The notes under the pieces were generated by a model. That model saw nothing but the letters and a program-made list of their open reading frames with translations, did not search any database and was not told where the DNA came from. A stretch of 64,000 bases of DNA from Desmodus rotundus (lineage: Eukaryota; Chordata; Mammalia; Chiroptera; Phyllostomidae): assembly GCF_022682495.2 (NCBI RefSeq), contig NC_071391.1:127763896-127827895 (forward strand). The letters run 5' to 3'. Positions 1-11,568 of this stretch are shown piece by piece. The first letter of the stretch is position 1, and every line of letters begins with the position of its first letter. A program made the translations under genes and the position numbers.

Positions 1-29
1 ATGAAACTAAGCATGTGTATTCCCTAGAA

Positions 30-290
30 CCCTTCAGTTCCACACCTGGGTATTCATACTTCAAAGAACTGTCACATAGAAGCACAAAGAAACATAAGGA
101 GCATTTATCACCAAGATTGGAAACTAACCCAGTATTTGTTCTAGGGAAAGGATAAGTAAAATGCAATAGATACCTAAGAGGCAATACTGTACAAAAGAAA
201 CAAATTAACTAGATCTATTTATAGCAATGATGATGGGTCTTTGAAAGACATGATTACATGCAAGAAAACAGAATGAAATGTATCATAAAT
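30..290 (+). repeat. Old L1 ORF2 3'-end fragment (probable)
   Basis: The stretch follows, in diverged form, the end of an old mammalian L1 ORF2 in sense orientation: a 'cctgggtattcatac' start, 'tcaccaagattggaaactaac' in the middle and 'gcaatactgtac' later. No reading frame survives. From 291 to 598 there is only AT-rich sequence with nothing recognisable. Family assignment rests on remembered L1 consensus, so confidence is moderate. Confidence 0.4.
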
Positions 291-614
291 ATGAAATGTA
301 AAACAAACACACATAAATCAATGCCATATCTTATTTATACAAATGTATGCAAATAAGCATATGAAACTTAGAGATAAATACACTGATGGGTAAAACTGCT
401 AAAATAGAAACAGGATTTGGAATGGAAGAAAAGATAGTAGTATACAAAAACAAGTAGCCAACCAGGGATTTAAACAGACTAAAAATAACAACATGTAATG
501 AATTGAGACAATTAAGACATTATATACAAGATAATGATAAATATCAGGTTAAGATATAAAGAGAAATTAGGAGGCATTCCATGTATATTCAGGTCATCAA
601 AAATACATGTTTCT

Positions 615-845
615 CCCTGGCTGGTGGGGCTCAGTGGATTGAGTGCCAGCCTGCAAACCAAAGGGTCGCTGGTGTGATTACCGGTCAGGGCACATGCCTG
701 GGTTGCGGGCAGGTCCCCAGTTGGAAGTGTGGGAGAGGCAACCACATTGCTATTTCTCTCCCTCTCTTTCTCTCTCCCTCCTCCTCTCTAAAAATAAATA
801 ATATCTTTAAATTTTTTTAAAAATTATTTTTCTAAAAAAAAAAGA
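615..845 (+). mobile_element. VES-type tRNA-derived SINE
   Basis: This is a complete SINE. It has a tRNA-like head (GGCTCAGTGGATTGAG, A-box area), a degraded B-box around 675-690, the family-specific 'cctgggttgcgggcaggtcccc' middle, a CT-rich run and an A-rich tail. It is flanked by a 16-bp TSD, aaaaatacatgtttct at 599-614 and 846-861, with one mismatch. VES SINEs are bat-specific, transcribed by RNA polymerase III and mobilised by L1 proteins. The imperfect B-box and mismatched TSD suggest a middle-aged, inactive copy. Confidence 0.93.
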
Positions 846-1284
846 AAAAATACAGGTTTCTATTTTCATTCCTGGGAAATCATCAAGTAAATATGAAATA
901 AGCAAGATAAAAACAATGCTAACAAATATAAGTACTTATTGTTAGTTTTTGTGTGTTAGACTAAGTTTTATGCAAAGCACTTATACTACTTCTATAACCA
1001 TGGAAATGGTGAGGGGGGAACATACTTGAGCCACTCTTTTTAAAAAAAAATTTGTTCAAGTAAAGTCTACATTTTCTGCCCACCACTCTCCCCAGCCCCA
1101 CCCACCCCACCCTCAATCCTGCCTCCCTATGGCTTTGTCCATGGGTCCTTTATACATGTTCCTTGATGACTCTTCCCCTTCTTTCCCCCACCATCCCCCT
1201 CTGCCTGTCCCCTCTGGTTATTGTCAGTTTGTTCTTTCTTTCAATGTCTCTGGTTATATTTTGCTTGCTTGTTTGTTTTGTTGA

Positions 1285-4200
1285 CTAGGTTCCACTTATT
1301 GGTGAGATAATAATAGTATTTGTCTTTCACCACCTGACTTATGTCACTTAGCCTAATGCTCTCAAGTTCCATCCATGCTATCATGAAGGGTAGGTAGGAG
1401 CTCCTTCTTTCTTTCTGCTGCATTGCAATCCATTGTGTAGATGTACCGCAGCTTTTCTGATCCACTCATTTACTGATGGGCACTTAGGTTGCTTCTAGCA
1501 CTTGGCTATTGTAAAATTGTGCTGATGTGAACATTAGGGTGCATAAGTCCTTTCGAATTGATGTTTTAGGATTCCTAGGGTATAATCCCAGAAGTGGAAT
1601 CACCGATCAAAAGGCAGTTACATTTTTAGTTTTTTGAGGAAATTCCATAGTTTTCCACAGTGGCTGCACCAGTCTGCATTCCCACCAACAATGTACTAGG
1701 GTTCCCTTATTCTCTACATCCTCACCAGCAGTTGTTTGTTGATTTTGTTATGATGGCTATTCTGACCTGTGTGAAGTGGTTTTATTTGCATCTCTCTGAT
1801 GGCTAGTAATGCTGAGAATCCTTTCATATATCTCTGGGTCCTCTGTATGTCTTCCTTGGAGAAGTGTCTGTTCAGGTCCTTTGCCCATTTTTTAATTGGA
1901 TTGTTTGTCTTCCTGGAGTGGAGTTGTGTGAGTTCTTTATATATTTTGGAGATCAAACCCTTGTCCAAAGTATCATTGGCAAATGTATTTTCCCATATGA
2001 TTGGTTCCCTTTTCATTTTACTGATATTTTCTTTAGCTGTGCAGAAGCTTTATATTTTGATGAAGTCCCATTTGTTTATTCTTTCCTTTATGCCCCCTGC
2101 TCTATGGCACATTATTGGTAAAAATAGAGCTACATGGAATATCTAAGATTTTCCTGCCTATGTTCTCCTCTAGAACTTTTATGGTATTAAGACTTGTATT
2201 TAATTCTTTTATACATCGTGAGTTTATTTTTTTTGTATGGTATAAGTTGGTGCTCGGGTTTCATTTTTTTGCATATAGCTGTCCTGATCTCCCAACACCA
2301 TTTGTTGAAGAGGGTATGTTTACTACATTTTATGTTTCTGCCCCCTTTGTTGAATATTAATTGACCATAGTGATATGGATTTATTTCTGGGTTCTCTATT
2401 CTCTTCCACTGATTTATGTGTCTATTCTTATGTCAGTACCAGACTGTTTTGATTACAGTGGCCTTGTAGTATATATGATGTCAGATATTGTGATCTCTCC
2501 TACTTTGTTCTTTCTCAAAATTGCTGCAGCAATTCAGGGTCACTTATGGTTCCACATAAATATTTGAAATGTTTGTTCTATATCTGTGAAATATGTCATT
2601 GGTATTTTGATAGGGATTGCGCTGAATCTATAGATTACTTTGGGTACTGTGGACATTTTGATGATGTTAATTCTTCCTGTCCATGAACACAGTATATACT
2701 TCCATTTATTTGTGTCTTCCTTAATTTCTTTCTGCAGTGTTATGTATTTTTCTGAGTACAGGTCTTTTGCCTCTTTAGTTAGGTTCATTCCTAGACACTT
2801 TAATTTTCTTCTTGCTATTGCAAATGGGATTGATTTTCTGATTTCTGTTCATGATATTTCATTGTTGGTATACAAAAATGCCTTTGATTTTTGAATATTG
2901 TCTTTGTATCATCTGTTTTGCCAAATTCACTTATTAGGTCAAGTAGTTTTTGGTGGAGTCTGTAGGGTTTTCTATGTATACTATCATGTCATCTGCAAAC
3001 GATGACAGTTTTACTTTCTCCTTTCCATTTTGGTTGCCTTTTATTTCTCTGTCTTGTCTGATCGCTTTGGCTAGGACTTCCAATACTATGTTGAATAGAA
3101 GTGGTGAAAGTGGACAACCTTGTCTTGTTCCTGATCTTAGTGGGAAAAATTTTAGTTTTTGCCCATTGAGTATGATGTTGGCTGTAGGTCTCTCATATAT
3201 GGCCTTTATTATGTTGAGGTATTCTCCCTCTATTCCCACTTTGCTGAGTGTTTTTATCATAAATGAGTGCTATAACTTATCAAATGCTTTTTCTGCATCT
3301 ATTGATATGATCATGTGGTTTTTGTCTTTGCTTTTGTTTATGTGATGTATTACATTTATTGATTTGTGAATATCATACCATCCTTGCATCCCTGGGATGA
3401 ATCCCACTTGATCATGGTGTATGATCTTTTTTAATGTATTGCTGGATTCAGCTTGCCAATGTTTTGTTGAGGATTTTAGCATCTATGTTCATCAGCAATA
3501 CTGGCCCGTAGCTTTCTTTCTTTGTTGTGTCTTTATCTGGTTTTGGGATTAGGATGATGCTGACCTCATAAAAAGAGTTGGGAGTCTTCCCTCTTCTTGG
3601 ATTCTTTTGGGTAATCTGAGAAGGATGGAGGTTAGCTCTTCCTATGTTTGGTAAAATTCTCCTGTGAAACCGTCCAGTCCAGGGCTTTTGTGTGCCAGGA
3701 GTGTTTTTATTACTGCTTCAATTTCTCCAGCTGTTATCAGTCTGTTCAGGCTTTCTGCTTCTTCATTCAGTTTTGGAAGATTATGTTTTCTAGAAATTTG
3801 TCCATTTCTCCCAGGTTTTCAAATTTCTTGGCATATAGTTGTTCATAGTAATTTCTTACAATCCTTTGTATTTCTGTGGTATCAGTTATAATTGCTCCTC
3901 TTTTATTTCTGATTTTATTTATTTTTCGGTCTTCTCTATTTTTTTCTTGATGATTCTGATTAAAGGCTTGTCGATTTTGTTTATCTTTTCAAAGAACCAA
4001 CTCCTGAATTTATTGATCCTTTGAATTGTTCTTTTAGTCTCTATGTCATTTAATTCTGCTCTGATCTTTGATATTTCTTTCCTTCTAGTAGTTCTTGGCT
4101 TCATTTGTTGTTGGTCCTCCTGTTTTTGTATATGTAGAATTCGGTTGTTTGAGACATTTCTATCTTTTTTAGGTAGGCCTGTATCACTTTGCTGTGTCCC

Positions 4201-5050
4201 ATAGATTTTGTCTGTTGTGTGTTCATCTTCATTTGTTTCCAGAAACTTTTTGATTTCTCACTTGATCTAATTGTTAACCCATTCATTGTTTAATAGTGTG
4301 TTATTCAATCTCCATGTTTTTGAATGTTTTTGAGTTCTTTCCTTGAGGTTGGTTTCTAGTGTCCAGGCCTTGTGGTTCAAGAAAATGCTTGATATGATTT
4401 CAATTTTGTTGAATTTTTTGAGGCTTGTTTTGTGCCCTATAATGTGGTCTATATTTGAAAATATTCCATGTACATTTGAAAATATTGTGTATTTTGTTTC
4501 TTTGGAATGAAAGGTTCTATGTATCTCAGGTAAGTCCATTTGATCTAGGGTGTTGTTACATGCCATGATATCCTTGTTGATATTCTGTTTGGAAGATCTA
4601 TCCATTGTTGACAGTATGGTGTTAAAATCAGAGTATAGGTGTGTTGCTGTCTATATCTTTCTAGAAGTCCTCCAAGATTTTCCTTATATATTTGAGAGCT
4701 CCTATGTCAGATGCATGTATGTTTATAATGTTTATATCTTCTTGATGGATTCTTCCCTTGAGAACTATGAAGTGTCCTTCTGTCTCTTTTTATGGCCTTT
4801 GTTTTAAAGTCTATTTTGTCTGATATAAGTATTTCTGTGCCAGCCTTTCTTTTCCTGTCTATTTGCTTGGAATATTTGTTTCCAACCCTTCAATTTCAGT
4901 CTGTGTAGGTCTTTTGTCCTGAGGTAGGTCTCTTGTAGACAGTATATGTGTGGGTCATGCTTTCTTATCCATTAGCTATTCTATGCCTTTTGATTGGAGT
5001 ATTTAATCCATTTACATTTAAGATTATTATTGATAGATACTTGTTTATTT
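1285..5050 (-). pseudogene. L1 ORF2 relic (endonuclease-reverse transcriptase)
   Basis: The antisense strand encodes fragments of L1 ORF2p, the endonuclease/reverse transcriptase that nicks target DNA and copies L1 RNA. Surviving fragments include the RT core at 2934-3260 ([15 protein letters not shown] and FADDMIVY motifs), the palm aspartate segment SIDAEKAFD near 3276-3302, an endonuclease part at 4267-4605 (DHIIGHK), and thumb/C-terminal parts at 2540-2788 and 1714-2016. The frame is broken many times, including a TGA where younger copies suggest an ancestral CGA. The terminal TAG at 1285-1287 aligns with the stop of the second L1. The catalytic FADD is present but the protein cannot be made. 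Confidence 0.9.
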
Positions 5051-5113
5051 TTCTGCCTTTGTACCTGTGTTCCTCTCTCTCTCACTCTTTTCCTTCTTCT
5101 TATAGTAGTCCCT

Positions 5114-5990
5114 TTAGTATATCTTGCAGTGCTGGTTTGGTGGAGTTGTATTCTTGTAGCCTTCTTTGTCTGGGAAGCTCCTTATTTTGCCTTCCATTTT
5201 CATTGAGAGCCTCACTGGGTAGAGTAGTCTTGGTTGCAGGCCTTTGCCTTTCAATACTTGGAGTATTTCCTGCCATTTCCTTCTTGCTTGTAGTATTTCT
5301 TCTGAGAAATCAGCTGCTAGCCTTATTGGGGCTCCCTTGTGTGTTACTTCCTGTTTTTCCATTGCTGCCCTTAAGATTCTCTCTTTGTCTTTAAATTTTG
5401 CCATTTTAATTATGATGTGTGTTGGAGTAGGCCTCTTTGTGTTCATTTTGATTGGGACCCTCTGTGCTTCCTGAACTTGTGTGGTTTTTCCCCTCTCCAG
5501 GTTAGGGAAGTTTTCTCTCATTTTTTTTTTTTTCAAACAGGTTTTCTATCCCTTGCTCCTTTTCTTCGCCTTCTAATATTCCTATGATTCAAACATTGTT
5601 GTATTTCATGTAGTCTTGAAGTTCCCTTAAGCTATCTTCATATTTTTTTAGTCTTTTTTCATGCAGCTGTTCTACCTGGGTATTTCTTTCTATGTTGTCT
5701 TCCAGCTCACTAATTCAGTCCTTTGCTTCATCCAGCTTGTTTGTAATTCCTTCTAGTGTATTTTTTGTTTCAGATATGTATTCTTTGTTTCTTCCTGGTT
5801 CTTGTTTATAGTTTCTATTTCTTTTTTCATACTGTTGTAGTTCCCACTCAGTTCCTTGTACTCCTTGTCAGTGAGTTCCTTGTCAGTGAGTTCCTCGAGC
5901 ATCCTTATAACCATTCTTTTGAATTACATGTCTGATAGTTCACTTGCCTCCATTTCATTTAGCTCTTTTATTGTGGAATCTTCCATTCCT
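5114..5990 (-). pseudogene. L1 ORF1 relic
   Basis: Antisense relic of ORF1p, the trimeric RNA-binding chaperone of L1. The best-preserved part is the C-terminal half at 5114-5536 (about 140 codons), with motifs RENFPNL, KDKERIL and GAPIRLAADFS typical of the RRM and C-terminal domains. The N-terminal coiled-coil part at 5540-5990 is broken. A 15-bp exact tandem duplication, ccttgtcagtgagtt at 5863-5877 and 5878-5892, lies in the coiled-coil region and adds five codons. The gap to the ORF2 start is short, as usual in mammalian L1. Confidence 0.85.
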
Positions 5991-7119
5991 GCACATTCTT
6001 TTTGTGTGTGTGTGTCCCCATTTTAGGTGACTCTTTTTGTTTGTTTCTGCAATTCCAGATGCTCTGCTTTGTCTGCTGTCTTCATGAGGTGAACTTCTGT
6101 GGTAGGGGTTCTGTGAGACTCAGTGGTGCAATCTCTTTGATGTCCTTGTCTGGATGCTCTAGGATTGCCCTTTCTTCCTTTTGTGTGGGCTCATTTGTTG
6201 TACTTGGGCTTTATCTGTTAGTGGCTCCTTTGTAGCAGGTTCTCCCACCTCCTTTGTGGTGTGGGATTTGAGATAACAATAGTATGATAAGAAATATATA
6301 ATCTAAATTTAAAAGAATGAAAAGTAAAAGACCAAGAGTGGTTTGTTATTTGGAATATGGATGAAGTGAAAGAAGAGCAAGTAAAATGCAACATGAAAGG
6401 GAGAATTAAAAAAACAAATCAAGCAATAAAAACAAACAAAATAAAAAGAATAAATGGAAAGAAGAAAAAGAAAAATGCACATTCTGAAGGATAGCAAAGT
6501 GAAATTTGTCTCCACTGTTGGTGTTCACCTTCTGACTTCTTTCTGGATCTGTCTCAGGTTTTCTCACAGCTCCAGGTCTATTGTCTTAGTCTTGGGGGAA
6601 ACGACAAAGCCTCCTGCTGATTTTAAACCTGCCATGCTTGTTTTGCACATCAGCCCTGATCCTGCAGACTTCAGTTTTTTCCTTTCCTGTGGTTCCTCAA
6701 GGATGGAGGCTCAGTCTGGGCTACAATAATCACAGGTGCCCAGTTTCTAACCCACACCCTCAGAGCACTGTGCCATCCCCACTGACCACTCTGTGCATTT
6801 GCTCCAGGCCAGTGCTGAAAATCCACCTCATTTTGCACCCCTTTGATCAGTCTGTGAGGTGCACTGAGTGGGAGCAAATCATGCCCTCACTCCTTCCTCT
6901 TCGCTGGCCTGGGTCCTGTGCAAGGGAGGTCCTTGCCAGGGGCTAAGTTCCACTTTTGGGAAAAGTCCCCTTGGGTGCCACCTGCTGCTCCTAACAAGCA
7001 CCCTGCTTTCCACTTAGTCCACTCTCTGACCCATCCAGAGTCTGTCTGGGTCACGGCCAGCTACTGCCCATCTCTTCTCCCAGCTCCAGGTGGTACCAGG
7101 CTCCCCAATTACTCTGTTC
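5991..7119 (-). other. 5' region of L1 element 1
   Basis: Sequence upstream of ORF1 in sense orientation. It contains an A-rich block at 6265-6480 (pyrimidine-rich in the L1 sense) and a more GC-rich part at 6600-7110. Small frames here (for example 6638-6946) show no protein family and are regarded as chance. The organisation parallels the 5' region of element 2, but no promoter motif could be identified with confidence. Confidence 0.6.
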
Positions 7120-7136
7120 TGAACCACTCTTTTTAA

Positions 7137-7444
7137 GGAACAGTAAGACTTTAATATAATAGACAAAACCAATTAAAACACCAAATATATTTTATACCAA
7201 AAACACAACAATCAACAGCAAAAAGATTTTCCTAAATTTTAAGTATTACTTTTTATCATAAAAGTAACCTAATGAAAATCTGTATACCAAATAGTGTATC
7301 TTTACTAAAAGATTGCAGATACACTGCTTTGTGGTGAGCACCTTGTCCCTGGAGAAGAGCAAATAAAACTGATTGGAGATTCTTTAAGTACATGAGTTAT
7401 TCCCCCACCCCCACTCCTTAAATAAACTGAAAGTCCTAGTTGTT
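7137..7444. other. Short unique spacer between two L1 copies
   Basis: About 310 bp of AT-rich sequence between the TSDs of the two L1 insertions. No gene, RNA or repeat was recognised. Confidence 0.5.
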
Positions 7445-7703
7445 CAAAGCTTTCTTTTTTTAAATTTTTATTGTTATTCAATTACATTTGTATGCCTTTT
7501 CTCCCCATCCCTCCACCCCACCCCAGCTGAACTCACCTCCCTCCCCCACCTTCACCCTCCCCCTTGGTTTTGTCCATGTGTCCTTTATAGTAGTTCCTGT
7601 AATCCCTTCTTCCCACTGTCCTCCCCCCCACCCCGGCTATTGTTAGATTGTTCTTAACTTCAATGTCTCTGGTTACATTTTGTTTGCTTTTTTCTTCTAT
7701 TGA

Positions 7704-10700
7704 TTATGTTCCAGTTAAAGGTGAGATCATATGGTATTTGTCCCTCACCGCCTGGCTTATTTCACTTAGCATAATGCTCTCCAGTTCCATCCATGCTCTT
7801 GCAAAGGGTATAAGCTCCTTCTTTCTCTCTGCTGTGTAGAATTCCATTGTGTAAATATACTGTAGTTTTTGGATCCACTCGTTTGCTGATGGGCACTTAG
7901 GTTGCTTCCAGTACTTGGCTATTGTAAATTGTGCTGCTATGAACATTGGGGTGCACAGGTTCTTTTGGATTGGTGTTTCAGGGTTCTTAGGGTATAATCC
8001 AAGCAGCGGAATTGCTGGGTCAAAGGGCAGTTCCATTTTTAGTTTTCTGAGGAAATTCCATATTGTTTTCCACAGTGGCCTCACCAGTCTGCATTCCCAC
8101 CAACAGTGCACGAGGGTTCCCTTTTCTCCACATCCTCTCCAACATTTGTTTGTGGATTTGTTTATGTTGGCCACTCTGACTGGTGTGGGATGGTACCTCA
8201 TTGTGGTTTTAATTTGCATCTCTCTGATGGCTAGTGATGCTGAACATCTTTTCATATGTCTCTGGGCCCTCTGTATGTCTTCCTTGGAGAAGTGTCTGTT
8301 CAAGTCCTTTGCCCATTTTTTAATTGGGTTGTTTGTCTTCCTGGAGTGGAGTCGTGTGAGTTCTTTATATATTTTGGAGATCCGGCCCTTGTCTGAGGTA
8401 TCATTAGCAAATATGTTTTCCCATACTGTTGGTTCTCTTTGTAATTTGGTGCTGTTTTCTTTGACCATGCAGAAGCTTTTTATTCTGATGAGGTCCCATT
8501 TGTTTATTCTTTCCTTTATGTCCCTTGCTTTAGGGGATGTGTCTGTGAGGATGTTGCTGCGTGGAATGTCTGAGATTTTCCTGCCAATGTTTTCCTCAAG
8601 GACTTTTATGGTGTTATGACTTATATTTAAGTCTTTTATCCATCTTGAGTTTATTTTCGTGTATGGCGTAAGTTGGTGATCGAGTTTCATTTTTTTGCAC
8701 GTAGCTGTCTAGATCTCCCAACACCATTTGTTGAAGAGGCTATTTTTGCTCCATTTTGTGCTTCTACCTCTTTTGTCAAATATTAATTGACCATAGAGAC
8801 TTGGGTTTAGTCCTGGGCTCTGTTCTGTTCCATTGGTCTATGTGCCTGTTTTTATGCCAGTACCAGGCTGTTTTGATTACAGTGGCCTTGTAATACAGTT
8901 TGATATCAGGTATTGTGATCCCTCCTGCTTTGTTTTTCTTTCTCAAAATTGCTGCAGCTATTCGGGGTCATTTATGGTTCCATATAAATTTCTGAAATGT
9001 TTGTTCTATATCTGTGAAATATGTCATGGGTACTTTAATAGGGATTGCATTGAATCTATAAATCCCTTTGGGTAGTATGGCCATTTTGATGATGTTAATT
9101 CTTCCAATCCATGAGCATGGTACATGCTTCCATTTGTTTGTGTCTTCCTTAATTTCTTTTTCAGTGTTGTGTAGTTTTCTGAGTACAGGTCTTTTACCTC
9201 CTTGGTTAGGTTTATTCCTAGGTACTTTATTTTTCTTGTTGCTATATCAAATGGGATTTTTTTCCTGATTTCTGTTTCTGCAGTTTCGTTGTTGGTGTAC
9301 AGGAATGCCTTTGATTTCTGAGTATTGACTTTGTATCCAGCTGTTTTGCCAAATTCATTTATTAGGTCAAGTAGTTTTTTGGTGGAGTCTATAAGATTTT
9401 TCATGTACACTATCATGTCATCTGCAAACAGTGACAGTTTCATTTCCTCCTTTCCAATTTGGATGCCTTTTATTGCTTTTTCTTGTCTGATTGCTGTGGG
9501 TAGGACTTCCAATACTATGTTGAATAGGAGTGGTGAGAGAGGGCATCCTTGTCTTGTTCCTGATCTTAGTGGGAAAGCTCTAAGTTTTTGTCCATTGAGT
9601 ATGATGTTGGCTGTAGGTCTCTCATATATGGCCTTTATGATGTTGAGGACTGCTCCCTTTATTCCCACTTTGCTGAGTGTTTTTATCAGAAATGGGTGCT
9701 GTATCTTATCAAATGTTTTTTCGGCATCTATTGATACGATCATGTGATTTTTGTCTTTGCAGTTATTGATGTGATGTATTATGTTTATTGATTTGCGAAT
9801 ATTGTACCATCCTTGCATCCCTGGGATGAATCCCACTTGGTCATGGTGGATGATCTTTTTAATGTATTGCTGGATGCGGTTTGCCAATATTTTGTTGAGA
9901 ATTTTTGCATCTATGTTCATCAGCGATATTGGTCTGAAGTTTTCTTTCTTTGTTGTGTCTTTATCTGGTTTTGGGATTAGAATGATGCTGGCTTCATAAA
10001 AAGAGTTTGGTAGTCTTCCATCAGTTTGGATTTTTTCGAATAGTCTATGAAGGATAGGGGTTAGCTCATCCTTAAATGCTTTGTAGAATTCTCCTGTGAA
10101 ACCATCTGGTCCAGGGCTTTTGTGTGTTGGAAGTTTTTTGATGACTGCTTCAATTTCGTCTGCTGTTATTGGTCTGTTCAGGTTTTCTGCTTCTTCTTCA
10201 TTCAGTTTTGGAAGATTATATTTTTCTAGAAATGTGTCCATTTCATCTAGGTTTTCAAATTTCTTAGCATACAGTTCTTCGTAGTAATTTCTTACAATCC
10301 TTTGTATTTCTGTGGTATCAGTTGTAATCTCTCCTCTTTCATTTTTAATTGTGTTTATTTGGATCCTCTCTCTTTTCTTCTTGATGAGCCTACTTAAAGG
10401 CTTGTCGATTTTGTTTATCTTTTCAAAGAACCAGCTCCTGGATTCATTGATCCTTAGAATTGTGCTTTTAGTCTCTATGTCATTTAACTCTGCTCTGATC
10501 TTGGTTATTTCCTTCCTTCTGCTTGCTCTGGGCTGTCTTTGTTGTTGTTCCTCCAGTTCTTGTAGGCGTAGGGTTAGGTTGTTTGTTTGAAATGTTTCTA
10601 TCTTCTTAACGTAGGCCTGTATTGCTATGAACTTCCCTCTCAGGACTGCCTTTGCTGTGTCCCATAGGTTTTGGGTTGTTGTGAGTTCACTTTCATTTGT

Positions 10701-11522
10701 TTCCAGAAAGTTTTTGATTTCTTCCCTAATCTCATTCTTGACCCATTCATTGTTTAATAGTATGCTATTCAGTCTCCATGATTTTGAGTGTTTTGGGTTT
10801 TTTCCTTTGGGGTTGTTTTCTAGTTTCATTCCCTTGTGGTCAGAGAAAATGCTTGATATGATTTTAATTTTCTTGAATTTGTTGAGGCTTGCTTTGTGTC
10901 CTATCATGTGGTCTATCTTTGAAAAAGTTCCATGGACACTTGAAAAGAACGTGTATTTTGCTTCTTTGGGATGAAAAGCTCTATATATATCAGTTAAGTC
11001 CATTTTCTCTAGGGTATTGTTAAGTGACACAATATCCTTGTTGATAATTTGTTTGGAAGACCTGTCCATTTTTGATAGTGGGGTGTTAAAGTCCCCTACT
11101 ATAATTGTGTTGCTGTCAATATCTTTCTTGAAATCCTCCAAGATTTTCTTTATGTATTTGGGTGCTCCTATGTTGGGTGCATATATATTTACAATGTTTA
11201 TGTCTTCTTGGTGGATTCTTCCTTTGAGTATTATGAAGTGACCTTCTGGGTTTCTGTTTATGGCCCTTCTTTGGAAGTCTATTTTGTCTGATATGAGTAT
11301 TGCTACCCCTGCTTTTTTTTCCTGTCCATTGGCTTGGAAAATTTGTTTCCAGCCCTTCACTTTCAGTCTGTGTAAGTCTTTTGTCCTGAGATGGGTCTCT
11401 TGTAGGCAGCATATGTGTGGGTCATGTTTTCTTATCCATTCAGCTATTCTATGTCTTTTGATTGGAGCATTTAATCCATTTACATTTAAGGTTATTATCG
11501 ATAGGTAGTTATTCATTGCCAT
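7704..11522 (-). pseudogene. L1 ORF2, C-terminal third broken
   Basis: Complete footprint of ORF2 (about 1,273 codons, close to the usual 1,275 for mammalian L1). The order is endonuclease, Z region, reverse transcriptase, then a cysteine-rich C-terminal domain. Lesions seen by comparison with the other copies in this window: a 1-base deletion near 9163, an in-frame TGA at 8968-8970 (probable CGA decay), a 2-base deletion near 8817 that restores frame, and a TAG at 8709-8711. The C-terminal frame 7704-8690 then stays open to the natural TAA and retains the Cys-rich motif [18 protein letters not shown] (C-x3-C-x7-H-x4-C), which is needed for efficient retrotransposition in studied L1s. The product would be truncated. 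Confidence 0.93.
9024..11522 (-). CDS. Uninterrupted L1 endonuclease-RT reading frame (832 codons)
   Basis: This is the intact 5' two-thirds of ORF2 in L1 element 2. The ATG at 11522 is chosen because it precedes [13 protein letters not shown], the usual L1 ORF2 start. The apurinic-like endonuclease spans residues 4-235 with N13, the QETHL glutamate E42, DFN (D144, N146) and the SDH triad (S227-H229). The RT covers about 500-780, with the palm aspartate in SIDAEKTFD (D599), [10 protein letters not shown] at 655-664 and the FADD pair (D701, D702). All key catalytic residues are therefore present on one frame. The last about 40 codons are read out of frame after the deletion near 9163, and the thumb/C-terminal domain is lost. 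It is a fossil fragment rather than a host gene. Confidence 0.85.
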   Translation of the reverse strand: MAMNNYLSIITLNVNGLNAPIKRHRIAEWIRKHDPHICCLQETHLRTKDLHRLKVKGWKQIFQANGQEKKAGVAILISDKIDFQRRAINRNPEGHFIILKGRIHQEDINIVNIYAPNIGAPKYIKKILEDFKKDIDSNTIIVGDFNTPLSKMDRSSKQIINKDIVSLNNTLEKMDLTDIYRAFHPKEAKYTFFSSVHGTFSKIDHMIGHKASLNKFKKIKIISSIFSDHKGMKLENNPKGKNPKHSKSWRLNSILLNNEWVKNEIREEIKNFLETNESELTTTQNLWDTAKAVLRGKFIAIQAYVKKIETFQTNNLTLRLQELEEQQQRQPRASRRKEITKIRAELNDIETKSTILRINESRSWFFEKINKIDKPLSRLIKKKRERIQINTIKNERGEITTDTTEIQRIVRNYYEELYAKKFENLDEMDTFLEKYNLPKLNEEEAENLNRPITADEIEAVIKKLPTHKSPGPDGFTGEFYKAFKDELTPILHRLFEKIQTDGRLPNSFYEASIILIPKPDKDTTKKENFRPISLMNIDAKILNKILANRIQQYIKKIIHHDQVGFIPGMQGWYNIRKSINIIHHINNCKDKNHMIVSIDAEKTFDKIQHPFLIKTLSKVGIKGAVLNIIKAIYERPTANIILNGQKLRAFPLRSGTRQGCPLSPLLFNIVLEVLPTAIRQEKAIKGIQIGKEEMKLSLFADDMIVYMKNLIDSTKKLLDLINEFGKTAGYKVNTQKSKAFLYTNNETAETEIRKKIPFDIATRKIKYLGINLTKEVKDLYSENYTTLKKKLRKTQTNGSMYHAHGLEELTSSKWPYYPKGFIDSMQSLLKYP

Positions 11523-11568
11523 TTTTTCCTACCTGTGTTCCTCTGTCTTTCTCTTTTCCTTCCTTTCC

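Larger units (their letters stand above)
1044..7119 (-). mobile_element. L1 element 1, nearly full length, decayed
   Basis: An antisense LINE-1 of about 6.1 kb. Its 3' UTR is at 1044-1284, an ORF2 relic at 1285-5050, an ORF1 relic at 5114-5990 and a 5' region at 5991-7119. The insertion is bounded by TSDs tgaRccactctttttaa at 1027-1043 and 7120-7136, 17 bp with one difference, which supports a single retrotransposition event. Its sense 5' end (near 7119) shows no obvious YY1-type AAGATGG motif, so it may be slightly 5'-truncated or belong to another subfamily. Many stops and frameshifts make it inactive. It lies 340 bp from L1 element 2 in the same orientation. Confidence 0.92.

Noticed and set aside
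4948..5394. 148-codon plus-strand frame that looks like a multi-pass membrane protein
   Set aside because: Antisense of the L1 ORF2 start and ORF1 C-terminus; the hydrophobicity comes from reversed Lys/Glu codons.
7915..8619. 234-codon plus-strand open frame with hydrophobic segments
   Set aside because: It is the exact antisense of L1 ORF2 in element 2, and similar antisense frames occur in element 1. It is a codon-composition shadow, not a membrane protein gene.
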